Origin: Perognathus longimembris pacificus
Lineage: Eukaryota; Chordata; Mammalia; Rodentia; Heteromyidae
Length of the DNA stretch: 64,000 bases
Direction: 5' to 3'
Assembly: GCF_023159225.1 (NCBI RefSeq)
Contig: NC_063188.1
Span: forward strand, 35,578,021-35,642,020
Shown here: in pieces, positions 25,091 through 36,068 of the stretch
How positions within the stretch are numbered: the stretch's first letter is position 1
How the letters are laid out: every line of letters starts with the position of its first letter
Program-made: the position numbers and the translations under genes
The notes under the pieces: model-generated
Database searches by the model: none
Seen by the model: only the letters and a program-made list of their open reading frames with translations
Told to the model about the DNA's origin: nothing

Positions 25091-27146
25091 AAATAATTCT
25101 TTTTGAAAGATTGCTACATCAGGGTTTGTTATTAAAACACATCAGTTTTGTTTATTAAAATAGCTCTGATTAGGATATAGATAAAATTAATTTAGAGATT
25201 GAAGCAGTTGCTCACTCCCCTATCTATACTATGAAATGATTTTGTTCTACTTGCCTAGTGAGATGTAAACTATAGACATACAAGATACAGATGCGTTACT
25301 ATAGGAGTAGGTGAGATCCCCTAACAAGAGTTACCTGAAGTAGGTTTTATGTTGTAATTCAAATGAAACAGTATCCCTGACCATCCACATACAAAGAGAA
25401 CTCTGTATGATAAGACGGTATTTGAAACAAGGAAGACACCTTACTACTCTTCATCATGGCCTCCATATGCAAAAGGCTTCCATAACCCTTGCTGTTTCTT
25501 GATTGCCTTGAAGTACATTCATGTGAAGGACTGTCTGGATCATTCAGATCACTTGGCTTACAAATTGTTCACATTCCACTTTTGTATATAAAACTCCACT
25601 TGGAAGGAGGTTAATAAGCAATGTTAATGTAAGAACCTCCTGGTAATCCTAGCACCTCTGCCCTATTCCAATCAAGGGCAGGATGCACCTGGAGGCCCTT
25701 GACTTTCTCCAGCTATAATTACTCACCTGGGACTCAGAGCTGCCGATGATACACAGCTGGAAGAATAAAATAGGCCAAAGGACAAACAGCTCTCTTTCTA
25801 TGAGCAGAATATATTTCATTGTTCTTGGTGGCTATTGTTGTTGCCTCAGACTCCATGTCAGCCAAGGCTCTTCTTGACAGCTTCAACTATATATTAATTC
25901 ACTCAGCAATGATTTGTTGAGCATCTATTATGAGCTTAGCCATCTCCAATGGCTATTAGCTTTGTGACTCATCTCAGATAGTCTAGACTCATCCTATTTC
26001 TCATCCTGCCTATTTGTGTTCCAAAAAATGCTTAAACTCATTTACTTGGTCCTATCCTTATCCACTTATATCCTGATATTAGTTCAATGATACAGTAACT
26101 TCCTCCTAGAAAAGTAGTTCTGTATTTATATATCAATGTTTTGACATGTTAACATTCAAAATGTGTGGATATTACATTTCACCTAGCCAAAAAAAATTCA
26201 CCTAGTATTTTAGACACATAACTCCTTGGAATATGGTTTCCTCCATTTCAGCCATGTCCATTTAAAATGAACTAAAAGGTGAAGAGCTTATGCTAGCTGC
26301 CCAGAGCAGGAAAGAAGCTCTCAAAGCCTTCATGTCAGATGTCCCAGAAACTCTAGGATGCCAGTTAGTGAGCCAGCAATGATACAGATGCCACAGGTTA
26401 AAAAAATGCACTTCAGCCTTATGCAGACAGCCAAGAAAATCTCATGAACAGCCACAGCTGTTGCTCACAAACAGAAACAAGATGGAAGGAGCAAAAGCAA
26501 CAACATGATGTAAATAAGGCTAGCAGCAAGGCCTGAAAATTGTCTTAAAGCCTGAGGCAGTTTAGTGAACATGCCTTTTATAGGTAACATTAATGAGCCT
26601 TTCTCAGTGTTAAACCATGCCAACTATGCTCATCTGGGGACCCAGAAAACAGAGGAAAAAAAACAAAAAGCATTAGAAGGAAGGGTGTTGACATAGTCAT
26701 CACCAAAATTATACTGTTCCTAATAGAGACAGCAGTTATGAAGAAGAGCTTCTTATTAGTGCAAGAATTTTTATCTTGTCACATTTGTCCATGTTTTAAA
26801 AATCAAACTGCTCATCACTAAAAAGCCACTTTTCTTTATAAATATGTGGATGACATTGCCAAACTCTGCTTCTAACGTGTAAGTACTGTGTATTGTTGTG
26901 TTACTCACATCTAGCACCTAATAACGTAACACTTATGCATGTGTGTACACCACTGATTCACATGAAGAATATAAGTAAATGTATCCTGTATCATACCAGT
27001 CACATAGTAGAAACTTTTGTAAGTATTTAATGACTGAACAACTAAAAGATCAAATATATAAAATGCTCATTTTTTGTGGGCTGAAATGAAGTGAATTAAA
27101 TTAAAATTAGCTAAGATGCCAATATTTGCTGGATGAATTTCATTTT

Positions 27147-27763
27147 TATTTATTTATTTATTTGAAGATCAAATGACCTAAAATGTTTTTTTTTCAAATT
27201 TTTATTATCAAACTGATGTACAGAGAGGTTACAGTTTCATACGTTAGGCATTGAATACATTTCTTGTACTGTTTGTTACCTTGTCCTTCATACCCCCCTC
27301 CCTCCTCCCCCTTACCTTTTCCCCCCTGAGGTGTTCAGTTCACTTACACCAAACAGTTTTGCAAGTATTGCTATTGTAGTTGTTTGTCTTTTTTTACCCT
27401 GTGTCTCTCAATTTTGGTATTCCCTTTCAATTTCCTAGTTCCAATACCAGTATACACGGTTTCCAATATACTCAGATAAGATTACAGAGATAGTGTAGGT
27501 ACAACCACAGGAAGGTGATACAAGAACATCATCAATAGTAAAAGCTACAGATACACATGGGATGTTGAAAGTAGTTACAACTGTGATATAACAATTGTCT
27601 ACATAACATGGAGTTCAAGTGAAGTGAGCCAGACCCAAAGAAACATGGACTCTATGGTCTCCCTTATTGGGAATAATTAGTACAGGTTTAGGCAACTCAT
27701 AGCCGAGCATCACAAGGCCCAATAGCTATACCCTTATGAACACCTAAGATGATGCTAAGTGAA
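27147..27763 (-). mobile_element. Twin-primed (internally inverted) L1 3' end
   Basis: Flanked by the 14-bp duplication atgaatttcatttt at 27133-27146 and 27764-27777. From about 27184 to 27615 it is the antisense of the L1 3' UTR. From 27616 to 27763 it is the sense strand of the segment immediately upstream (gtgaagtgagccagacccaa to gatgctaagtgaaatga). Between the duplication and the L1 tail lies an extra A-rich tail plus about 22 unique bases. Confidence 0.88.
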
Positions 27764-28299
27764 ATGAATTTCATTTTATAAAACACAGATCATGACCATG
27801 AATTGAAATCTCTGAAACTGTGAACTAAAATAAAAATTCCTACCTTTAAAAAACAAATAATTTTTATAAAAATATACACAAACTGCCATGATACAATGCA
27901 AGAGAAAACATGAATAAACAGTATCTGAGTAAAATTAAAATATGGTTAATGAGAGACCAAAATATTTCAATGAAGTAAGGGAAAAATTGCTAGTTCATAT
28001 GGCTGAACACAGTATCATATAATTGAATGTTATCTAAACGAATGTTAAAATTCTGTTGTAAATCTGCTGTTTTATCCTTTAACTACTACAGAGATTATGT
28101 AATTAAGGTTCAAAGTTCCATGAAGAAATATAGTATATATGAAGTCTCCTTTCTATTAGAAATTTTTGAAGTACCTTCAACCATATTTCATATCCCCCAG
28201 TGAGTTTTGAATATGTCTAGTCAAACTTGTGATGCTATATTGTGACAAGTTTGGCGACATGGATCCCAATGGAGATTAAGATGCAACATGGAATTTTTA

Positions 28300-28509
28300 A
28301 TTTTTTTTTGGCCAGTCCCGGGGCTTGAACTCAGGGCCTGAGCATCGTCCCTGGCTTCTTTTTGCTCAAGGTTAGCACTCTGCCACTTGAGCCACAGAGA
28401 GCCACAGTGCCACTTCTGGCCTTTTCTATATATGTGGTGCTGAGGAATCTAAACCAGGGCTTCATGTATACGAGGCAAGCACTCTACCACTAGGCTATAT
28501 TCCCAGCCC
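28300..28509 (-). repeat. IDL-Geo dimeric SINE
   Basis: A near full-length copy with a poly-T start. It contains a local 9-bp duplication (gagccacagagagccacag) inside the right unit. No clear target-site duplication was found. Confidence 0.9.
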
Positions 28510-28645
28510 AAGTTCGGCAAAATTTTTGATGTTACATGTATTATTTCTTTCTTTGAGAGAAGAGCATCAACTTAAGATGACATGAAAAAGTCTTCCTTGT
28601 CCTTCATAATTCTGGAAAAATAAACACTAAGCTTTAAATTTACCT

Positions 28646-28862
28646 TTTGCTGGGCTTAAACCCCAGGCCTGGTTGCTGTCATTGGGTGATTTTTGCTCAA
28701 GGGTAGCTCTCTACCACTTGAGCCACAGTCCCATGTCCTGCTTTTTGTTGTAGTTAATTGGAGATAAGAGCCTCACAGACTTTTCTTGCCTGGGATGGAA
28801 ACCTTGACACTCAGATCTAGCCTCCTGAGTAGGATTACAGGCATGGACCACTGGCACCCAGT
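28646..28862 (-). repeat. B1-type composite SINE, degraded
   Basis: Right unit gctgggcttaaaccccaggc / ctctaccacttgagccacag, linker taattggagataagagcctc and B1 head cctcctgagtaggattacag in the expected order. Confidence 0.8.
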
Positions 28863-29679
28863 TAAACCTGCATTTTAAAATATATGCTTTATAGGGTGTC
28901 CATTAAAATTTTGCCTTAACTGAGGTGTTCTATATACTTATTTCCTAGTCTTACAGTAGTTTGAGAGTGAGGACTTTTTCATGTAAATGGTGATATGAAA
29001 ATGTTTTATTATAAACATTTACTGGAAACATGGTAATTTGTTCTTGTGAGAAAATAATTTATAGTATTGAAACAATAAAGTTTAGTACAATGCTTTATGA
29101 GACTTCATTAGATTTTCAAAAGTAGATATTTGAAAATTACAAAACACATTCTGAATTTGTATCTTTTGAGTCATCATTAGGAATGATGCTACAAGCATCC
29201 AAAATATGTAAGTTCATGTACTTTGACCTGTGAAAGAAATATCTCCATAGATTTTAATCTGTTTCTTCCATGGTTGTTTTCTTCATAAAAGCAATGGGCA
29301 AGCATTTATACGTACTAAAGTTTTAATTTTCAGGACAAAATATAATGGAATTGATTCTTGTTTTTAAGTAAGACAAAAGGCTTTGATGGAAATAGTTTCA
29401 TCTCCTGACCAATTAATATCTCTTTATTCAGAGACAATTTCAAATATGAAAATAAAATTATTTCCAAGAGCAGGTATGAATATATTATTAACCAAGGTAT
29501 TCCACTTATTATTAATATTTTTGCCTCTTTTCATTTCAGGGATGACCTTTTTTCTAAATGATTTGAGAATAAGGTATATATGCCATTGCCTGTTCACTGC
29601 TAAATATTTCAGTGTGCATTTATTAAGCACAGGAATTGCCTCTTACATAATCATAAATAAATGTCTTTCTTCTTTCTGT

Positions 29680-29864
29680 TACTGGGGATTGAATCTAGAG
29701 CTTCACTAGGCAAGTGGTTTACCATTTGAGGTACAAACTTAGCCTTTTTGTTTTTATTTCATTTGGGGGACAGAGTCTTGCTAATTTTTCTCCTGCTGGC
29801 CTCAAACTCATGATCTTCCTGCTTCTGTTTCCCAAGTAGCAGGAATTACAAGGCTGATCCACGA
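29680..29864 (-). repeat. Old ID + B1 composite SINE
   Basis: ID-like part ttactggggattgaatctag ... gaggtacaaacttagcc, followed by a B1 head agtcttgctaatttttctcc, ctcaaactcatgatcttcct and ttcccaagtagcaggaatta. This resembles the B1-dID type shared by several rodent lineages and is older than IDL-Geo. The 29880 L1 landed just beside it. Confidence 0.65.
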
Positions 29865-29879
29865 TAATAGATGTCTTTT

Positions 29880-31297
29880 TTATTTTTATTTATTGCCAAA
29901 TTGATGTACAGAGAGGTTACAGTTTCATATGTTAGCCCTTGGGTACATTTCTTGTACTGTTTGTTACCTCCTCCCTCATTCCCCCTTTCCCCTTTCCCTC
30001 TCCTCCCATAAGTTGTTCAGTGGGTTTACACCAAATGGTTTTGCAAGTATTGCTTTTGGAGTCGTTTGTCATTTTATCCTTTGTCTCTCAATTTTGATAT
30101 TCCCTTTCACTTCCATAGTTCTAATACAAGTATATACAGTACCCAGTGTATTTAGATGAGATACAGTGATAGCGTAAGTACAATCACAGGAAGGGGATAC
30201 AAGAGGATCATCAACAAAAGAAGCTATGGGTTCACATGGCGTGTTGAAAGTAATTACAACAGTGATATAACACTCGTTTCCCTAACATGGAGTTCATTTC
30301 ACTTAGCATCATCTTATGCGTTCATAGGGGCATAGCTATTAGACTCTTGTGATCCTCTGCTGTGACTAGCCTAAACCTGTGCTAATTATTTCCTATGAGG
30401 GAAACCATAGAGTCCATATTTCTTTGGGTCTGGCTCACTTCACTTAGTATAAATTTTTCCAAGTTCTTCCATTTCCTTACGAATGGGGTAATGTCATTCT
30501 TTCTGATAGAGACATAAAATTCCATTGTGTATATGTACTGCATTTTCCTGATCCATTCGTCTACTGAGGGGCATCTAGGTTGGTTCCATATTTTAGCTAT
30601 GACAAATTATGCTGCGATGAACACTGTTGTGCTGGTGGCTTTAGTGTGTTCTTTTTTTTTTTTTTTTTTTTTGGCCAGTCCTGGGCCTTGAACTCAGGGC
30701 CTGAGCACTGTCCCTGGCTTCTTTTTGCTCAAGGCTAGCACTCTGCCACTTGAGCCACAGCACCACTTCTGGCCATTTTCTGTATATGTGGTGCTGGGGA
30801 ATCGAACCCAGGGCTTCATGTATACGAGGCAAGCACTCTTGCCACTAGGCCATATCCCCAGCCCTTTAGTGTGTTCTTGTTTGTGGTCTTTTGGGTATAT
30901 TCCCAAAAGTGGGGTTGCTGGGTCATAGGGGAGCTCTATATTTAGCCTTCTGAGGAATCTCCTTACTGCTTTCCAGAGTGGCTGAACTTTACCGGCCATA
31001 CAACGGACAAAGGCCTCATATCTAAAATATATGCAGAACTAAAAAAAAATAAATTCCTTCAAAATAAAACCACAATGGACCAACAGCCCCCTCAACAAGT
31101 AGGCTAAAGACTTAAAGAGACTTCTCTGATAAGGAAATGAGAATGGCCAAGAGACATATGAAAAAGTGCCCTACATTACTGGCCATAAAAGAAATGTAAA
31201 TCAAAACCACACTGAGATTCCACCTCATCCCAGTAAGTATGTCCTTTATCAAGAAGACTAACAATAACAAATGTTGGAGGGCATGTGGCCAAAAGGG
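29880..31297 (-). mobile_element. Twin-primed L1 next to the transmembrane exon, carrying a SINE
   Basis: Exact 14-bp duplication aatagatgtctttt at 29866-29879 and 31298-31311. Up to about 30990 it is antisense L1: 3' UTR, then the ORF2 C-terminus (GKVQPLWKAVRRFLRRLNIE and PYDPATPLLGIYPKDHK on the minus strand). From about 31000 to 31297 it is plus-strand ORF2 from just upstream (a GLISKIYAELK-like block, then a heavily mutated frame). The insertion is therefore truncated and inverted. A younger IDL-Geo SINE (30654-30864) interrupts it. It ends 31 nt from the exon donor at 31342. Confidence 0.9.
30654..30864 (-). repeat. IDL-Geo SINE nested in L1
   Basis: Full-length copy with 14-bp duplication tttagtgtgttctt at 30640-30653 and 30865-30878. 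The duplicated target is L1 sequence, so this SINE inserted after the L1. Confidence 0.95.
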
Positions 31298-31342
31298 AAT
31301 AGATGTCTTTTAATTGAGTTTAGACAATAAAAGACAACTTAC

Positions 31343-31486
31343 CATCAATCGTTTCATCCCCTCCAAAACGTTGTCTGTAGAAAAGCATAAGCTCAATGTT
31401 GTAGCATTTGTAGATGACCACTAGCAATATAATGAGCAGAAAGATTGCCCCCAGACCTCCTGCCAGCTCAATTTTGTAGATTAAAT
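31343..31486 (-). CDS. IL1RAPL2: IL1RAPL2 internal exon: transmembrane segment
   Basis: Exon of 144 nt with acceptor tttatttag and strong donor gtaagt. It starts with 2 nt completing Asp and ends with one G, so it is a symmetric phase 1-1 exon. It encodes [15 protein letters not shown], a hydrophobic run [13 protein letters not shown], then [19 protein letters not shown]. This is a single-pass membrane helix of about 20 residues followed by a basic/aromatic juxtamembrane stretch leading to the TIR domain. ELAGGLGAI is shared with IL1RAPL1, while the flanking residues fit IL1RAPL2. A lineage-specific L1 with its target-site duplication ends at 31311, only 31 nt beyond the donor in the downstream intron. 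Confidence 0.93.
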
Positions 31487-32754
31487 CTAAATAAACAGGG
31501 AGAAAAGTAATTAAATTGACAACACGTGGTCTTTTCCCATATTTCCAGTATAGAGAATGTATAACAGAGTCTACTTTCCTCCTGACAATATTCTTGCTTC
31601 ATTAGTTGCTCCTAACATATTTGTGTGAATCAAATATTTTGTAAAACTAGCTCTTTCTAAAGATTTAAATAATATTCCACTACAAATAGGCAGTCAGACA
31701 AAGGACTAGTCACTCTCAGTTTTCTATGTATAATTCTTATTTTCACACATATAAATTTTCTTTAACTTTGAGGGAACTAGTAAATTTTCTTTACTCTCAT
31801 TTCAAGACCAGTATTTTGTTGTTTCTGTAGAATTATCTTATGGGTTGTGCAAGATTACCATCCTATACTTCTCAGGCCACATGCCCTATTCTTCTACAGG
31901 GGAACAACATCATAAAATTATTTTCAGATTCAAATAAAATCTAATGAGCTTGCAAGATTTAACTTTTTCATTCAACTCCAGTAGGACATAATCTAATATA
32001 AGCTTAGCAGGCGAAATTAGTTTACTTCTTTTCCCCACTTATTTGAATAAATGACTATAATATATATGTGACATAATATGCCCAGTGGAACAAAAAAGAA
32101 TGAGAAATCCAGGCTAATCACTTAGCATTTTCAGTCAACACTAGGGTATACCATCCTTAAGCTGATCCAGTGGGACATTCTAAGAACTCTGAGAATTGGG
32201 ATAATTAAATCAACACATAATGGAAGGAGGCTTAATCTCTCCCAGTCTCAGAGAGCAAGGAATTACCTATAGCTTAATTAGTGCTATTAAGAAATCTAAA
32301 AAGTGCAACATCAAAAGAAAGGATGTTATACAGATAGAAAAATTGAGTTGGGATAATTTAGAGACACAGCAGAGACACATTTGCTACTACAGGATAAGAA
32401 TATTCAGTAGTTTCAATGTAATCAATGATACTGCATTTAAGATAACTTTTCCTTTCAACCAAATTCCATAATTACCAAGCAATTTTTCTATTACTAACTC
32501 AGATTGCCGTGTAACTAGAAACTGAGAAGGGAAATAAGAAATTTGATTGTCAAATTTCACTATCAAACTGATATTTCTGACCAAGACAGATAAACAGCCA
32601 GTCTTTCTCTTGGATCACTGCTTAAGAGAAAATAGGTATAATATAACAAGATTCATTGAGCATATTTTATAAAAAGTAGAAACACATAATATATGAAGGT
32701 GTTGCATGATATTGTTGATAAAATCTTCAGCCAGTCTTTTATCTACTCTATAAA

Positions 32755-32925
32755 TAATCATGTAGCACAGGGTTTAATATTCCTACTCTCTGTATAAAGA
32801 ATTTGAGATTCAGTAGTTGAAGTCAATTATCTACGGTAATATACAGACGAAGTAGCCCAAATGGGACATGAGCTCAAGGTATCTTAACTTCAAATTCAAG
32901 GCTGTATGTAATACACAACACCTTT
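32755..32925 (-). repeat. Possible MIR remnant
   Basis: A weak order-preserving similarity to antisense MIR: gagattcagtagttgaagtc, then gtagcccaaatgggacatga, then ttcaaattcaaggctgtatg. Too diverged to be certain. Confidence 0.4.
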
Positions 32926-32983
32926 ATACATTCTATTCTAGAAAATGACCTTGTGCTCCATAATACTTTTGGTAGTAATTCTT

Positions 32984-33194
32984 CTTTTTTTTTTTTTTTT
33001 TGGCCAGTCCTGGGCCTTGGACTCAGGGCCTGAGCACTGTCCCTGGCTTCTTCCCGCTCAAGGCTAGCACTCTGCCACTTGAGCCACAGCGCCGCTTCTG
33101 GCCGTTTTCTGTATATGTGGTGCTGGGGAATTGAACCTAGGGCCTCGTGTATCCGAGGCAGGCACTCTTGCCACTAGGCTATATCCCCAGCCCC
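32984..33194 (-). repeat. IDL-Geo dimeric SINE with TSD
   Basis: Well-preserved full-length copy. The flanks ttggtagtaattctt (32969-32983) and ttggtagtacttctt (33195-33209) differ at one base. Confidence 0.95.
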
Positions 33195-33761
33195 TTGGTA
33201 GTACTTCTTGACAACCCATGACTTGTGAATTTTGGTGCCATGCTACTTTTCAATTCCAAAGAAAGAAGAAAAACTACAATTTATCGAGTATAATAAAAGA
33301 TCTGGCAACTGTATGTTGCATAATCCTGTAACCATAGACAGGGATAGAAAGGCCTCTTTGTGATCCTATGTATGAAGCAAAGTGTTAGTTTTTGTAGGGA
33401 AGAAGAGTTTAGTTTCAGAAAAATGGAGTGCGTGAGGAGCTGAGAGTGGCCAGATACAGTTCATCCAATCAGGAAAATCGGGGCATAGGAATGGAAGAAA
33501 CACAAATACATGTAATTCTTTTTCAGTAAGGGGGAAAGGAGAAGGAAACACAAAGAGAATCCAGAGACTGTAAAGGAAAAATTATGTCAACAAGAAATAT
33601 TACAAGGGGCTCAATAAGCGGGGATAGAAAACTGAAATCTGTCTCTGCATTGGATGCTGCAAGGGTCATATTGAAAGTTAAGCTACAAAATTTTAGGTAA
33701 AAATAAAGGCACACCAAGCCACACATTAGCCCTTCCTCCTACTGTCTAAGCAGATTCCCCA

Positions 33762-34210
33762 GCAACTACTGCCTACTTGGATGCAGATAAAAATCTTTGC
33801 TTGTTTTCTCACCACTAATATATCAATAATATTTGTTCTTTTGAAGCAATACACTGGGCTAGGAATGTGGCCAATGGTAAAGTGCTGGCCTCGTATACAT
33901 GAAGCCCTGGGTTCGATTCCTTAGCACCACATATATAGAAAAAAAAACGCTGTGGCTCAAGTGGTTGAGTGCTAGCCTTGAGCAAAAAGAAGCCAGGGAC
34001 AGTGCTCAGACCATGAGTTCAAGCCCCAGGACTGGCAAAAAACAAAAAAACAAAACAAAGATCTATGAAGTAATACACTGTGTTACTCTATAAAACAATC
34101 TCTTTTTGACCTTTGGGCATTGGTTGACTTGATTTAGAGTGTTTGTCCTGCTGTAAGATGTTCATTTTATTCTGTAAATGCTTTGGTGCTTTGTCTCTCT
34201 TTCCTTTTCC
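33762..34210 (+). repeat. 449-bp tandem duplication, copy 1
   Basis: Begins gcaactactgcctacttgga and ends tctttccttttcc. It includes a complete plus-strand IDL-Geo SINE (33857-34065) with its own duplication tgaagcaatacactg / tgaagtaatacactg. The adjacent copy 2 differs at only about 6-7 positions plus homopolymer length. Confidence 0.97.
33857..34065 (+). repeat. IDL-Geo SINE (in duplication copy 1)
   Basis: Plus orientation: gggctaggaatgtggccaat head, gggttcgattcc box B, then the right unit and an A-rich tail interrupted by C. One of the few in this orientation. Confidence 0.93.
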
Positions 34211-34661
34211 GCAACTACTGCCTACTTGGATGCAGATAAAAATCTTTGCTTGTTTTCTCACCACTAATATATCAATAATATTTGTTCTTTTGAAGCAATA
34301 CACTGGGCTAGGAATGTGGCCAATGGTAAAGTGCTGGCCTCGTATACATGAAGCCCTGGGTTCAATTCCTTAGCACCACATATATAGAAAAAAAAAACGC
34401 TGTGGCTCAAGTGGTTGAGTGCTAGCCTTGAGCAAAAAGAAGCCAGGGACAGTGCTCAGGCCCTGAGTTCAAGCCCCAGGACTGGCAAAAAACAAAAAAA
34501 AAAAAACAAAGATCTATGAAGTAATACACTGTGTTACTCTATAAAACAATCTCTCTTTGACCTTTGGGCATTGGTTGACTTGATTTAGAGTGTTTGTCCT
34601 GCTGTAAGATGTTCATTTTATTCTGTAAATGCTTTGGTGCTTTTTCTCTCTTTCCTTTTCC
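34211..34661 (+). repeat. 449-bp tandem duplication, copy 2
   Basis: Starts directly after copy 1 with the same gcaactactgcctacttgga and includes the second SINE copy at 34306-34516, with its flanking duplication at 34291-34305 and 34517-34531. Copy 2 has the more consensus-like SINE bases (ggccctgag where copy 1 has gaccatgag). Confidence 0.97.
34306..34516 (+). repeat. IDL-Geo SINE (in duplication copy 2)
   Basis: The same insertion as the one at 33857, copied by the tandem duplication and not an independent insertion: both flanks are identical in the two copies. Confidence 0.93.
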
Positions 34662-35225
34662 TCTCTGGTCAGAACAGTTTCCAACTGTTGACATAGTCAC
34701 TGAATGGGATTTTTTTCCCCTCAGAAGCTACTATGTTATTTACAGAGTAGAGTTGCTATTAGGTAGATGGAAAGTTAGGCAGCAGGAACAATTTGTGCTC
34801 TCAAGCAGTAGACACCTTTTTCAGTACTAAATTTATGGAGGAAAACTATGGTGTGAAAAGTACCTTTGTGGTTTGGGGTCCACTTTATAAAAATACCTTT
34901 GAAAGATATTACATAATGGTGTCTGTTTAAGTTAAAAACTGTGGGCCTAGGCTCTGAGGCATAACCAGTATTCTTTAATTCAGTGCAGGCAGTCTCATCA
35001 AAAAGGAAACATCTATCCTATAATCAGAGGGCAGAATTACCATTGACCACATGACACTTGGCATTTCTTTTGTGTTGTTTGCAATTGCCATCTTCCATCT
35101 CAGCAGAATCTATACTTTTAGGGACATTTTGTTACTGAGAAGCAGAAAGTCATTTTATTTGGGCTATTCCTTGTATACACTTCATAAGCCTGAGAGCATG
35201 AAGTTCTTTCTTAACCTTAAGTTTG

Positions 35226-35441
35226 TTTTTTTGTTTTTTGTTTTTTTTTTGGCCAGTCCTGGGCCTTGGACTCAGGGCCTGAGCACTGTCCCTGGCTTCT
35301 CTTTGCTCAAGGCTAGCACTCTGCCACTTGAGCCACAGCACCGCTTCTGGCCGTTTTCTGTATATGTGGTGCTGGGGAATCGAACCCAGGGCCTCATGTA
35401 TCTGAGGCAGGCACTCTTGCCACTAGGCCATATCCCCAGCC
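35226..35441 (-). repeat. IDL-Geo dimeric SINE with TSD
   Basis: Full-length copy with the exact 16-bp duplication cttaaccttaagtttg at 35210-35225 and 35442-35457. A young insertion. Confidence 0.96.
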
Positions 35442-35604
35442 CTTAACCTTAAGTTTGAACCTAGCTGATTCCTTACTGTGAGCACAAACATCAACAATTA
35501 AAATATGGAACAAATAGGTGCTGAAGTCAAGGGACTAGAAAGAAGGAATGTTTTAGCAGATTTACATTGGGAAGCAGTTCAGGAGACTCCACCTGAATAC
35601 TTCT

Positions 35605-36068
35605 GCTGTGATCTGTTGGTGTCCTCTCAAAATTCATATGTTGTGCTGGACTGCAAATATGGCTCAGGGGTACAGTAATTGACTGATGTGTAAGAAACCC
35701 TAGATTTTATCTCCAGCAGTGGAAAATATTCATATGTTGAAATCTAACTCCCCAAATCGATGGTATTAAAATATGGGTCCTGTTGGCGACGATTAGATCT
35801 TACTCTCATGAATAGAACCAGTGCTATTAAGGTGAAAGGGGTGACATTAGTCCTTTCTCCAAGGGGGCTGTTTGCCACTTATTGCTATGTAAGGATACAC
35901 AGAATGCACTATTTATGAGAATGGTCCCTCATCAAACAAGTGTATTATATTGACACCTTGATCTTGGACATCTCTAAGCTTCTAGAATTGTAATAAACAA
36001 CTTTCTGTTCTTTACATATGATTCTGTGTAAGGTATTTTGTTATGGCAGCCAAATGTACTAAGACATA
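35605..36068 (+). mobile_element. MLT1-type (ERVL-MaLR) solo LTR
   Basis: Motifs in order: aaaattcatatgttg, aaatctaactcccca, gacaccttgatcttggac, attgtaataaacaactttct and ttgttatggcagccaaatgt. This is the order of MLT1-class LTRs (recalled consensus), including the polyadenylation region. It is interrupted by an ID element at 35643-35727. Confidence 0.75.
35643..35727 (+). repeat. Monomeric ID-like SINE inside the LTR
   Basis: gctggactgcaaatatggct ... gaaaccctagattttatctc with an ID tRNA-like layout. The flanking direct repeat attcatatgttg is present on both sides and comes from the LTR. The copy is diverged, so it is older than IDL-Geo. Confidence 0.7.

Larger units (their letters stand above)
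23384..31342 (-). other. IL1RAPL2: IL1RAPL2 intron (8.0 kb) between transmembrane and TIR exons
   Basis: The donor gtaagt is at 31342-31337; the acceptor is aag before 23383. The intron is rich in retroelements: L1 fragments at about 24330-24545, 27147-27763 and 29880-31297, and SINEs at 24891, 28300, 28646, 29680 and 30654. The 25105-27132 stretch shows no recognisable element beyond a possible MIR end near 25890-25945. Confidence 0.85.

Noticed and set aside
33762..34661. Possible CRISPR-like or regularly spaced repeats
   Set aside because: Only two long copies in a mammalian intron; a simple tandem duplication explains them.
35051..35446. 131-codon plus-strand open frame with a segment repeated in many other frames
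   Set aside because: The shared segment (SPGPWTQGLSTVPGF) is the translation of the antisense IDL-Geo SINE and appears at each copy.
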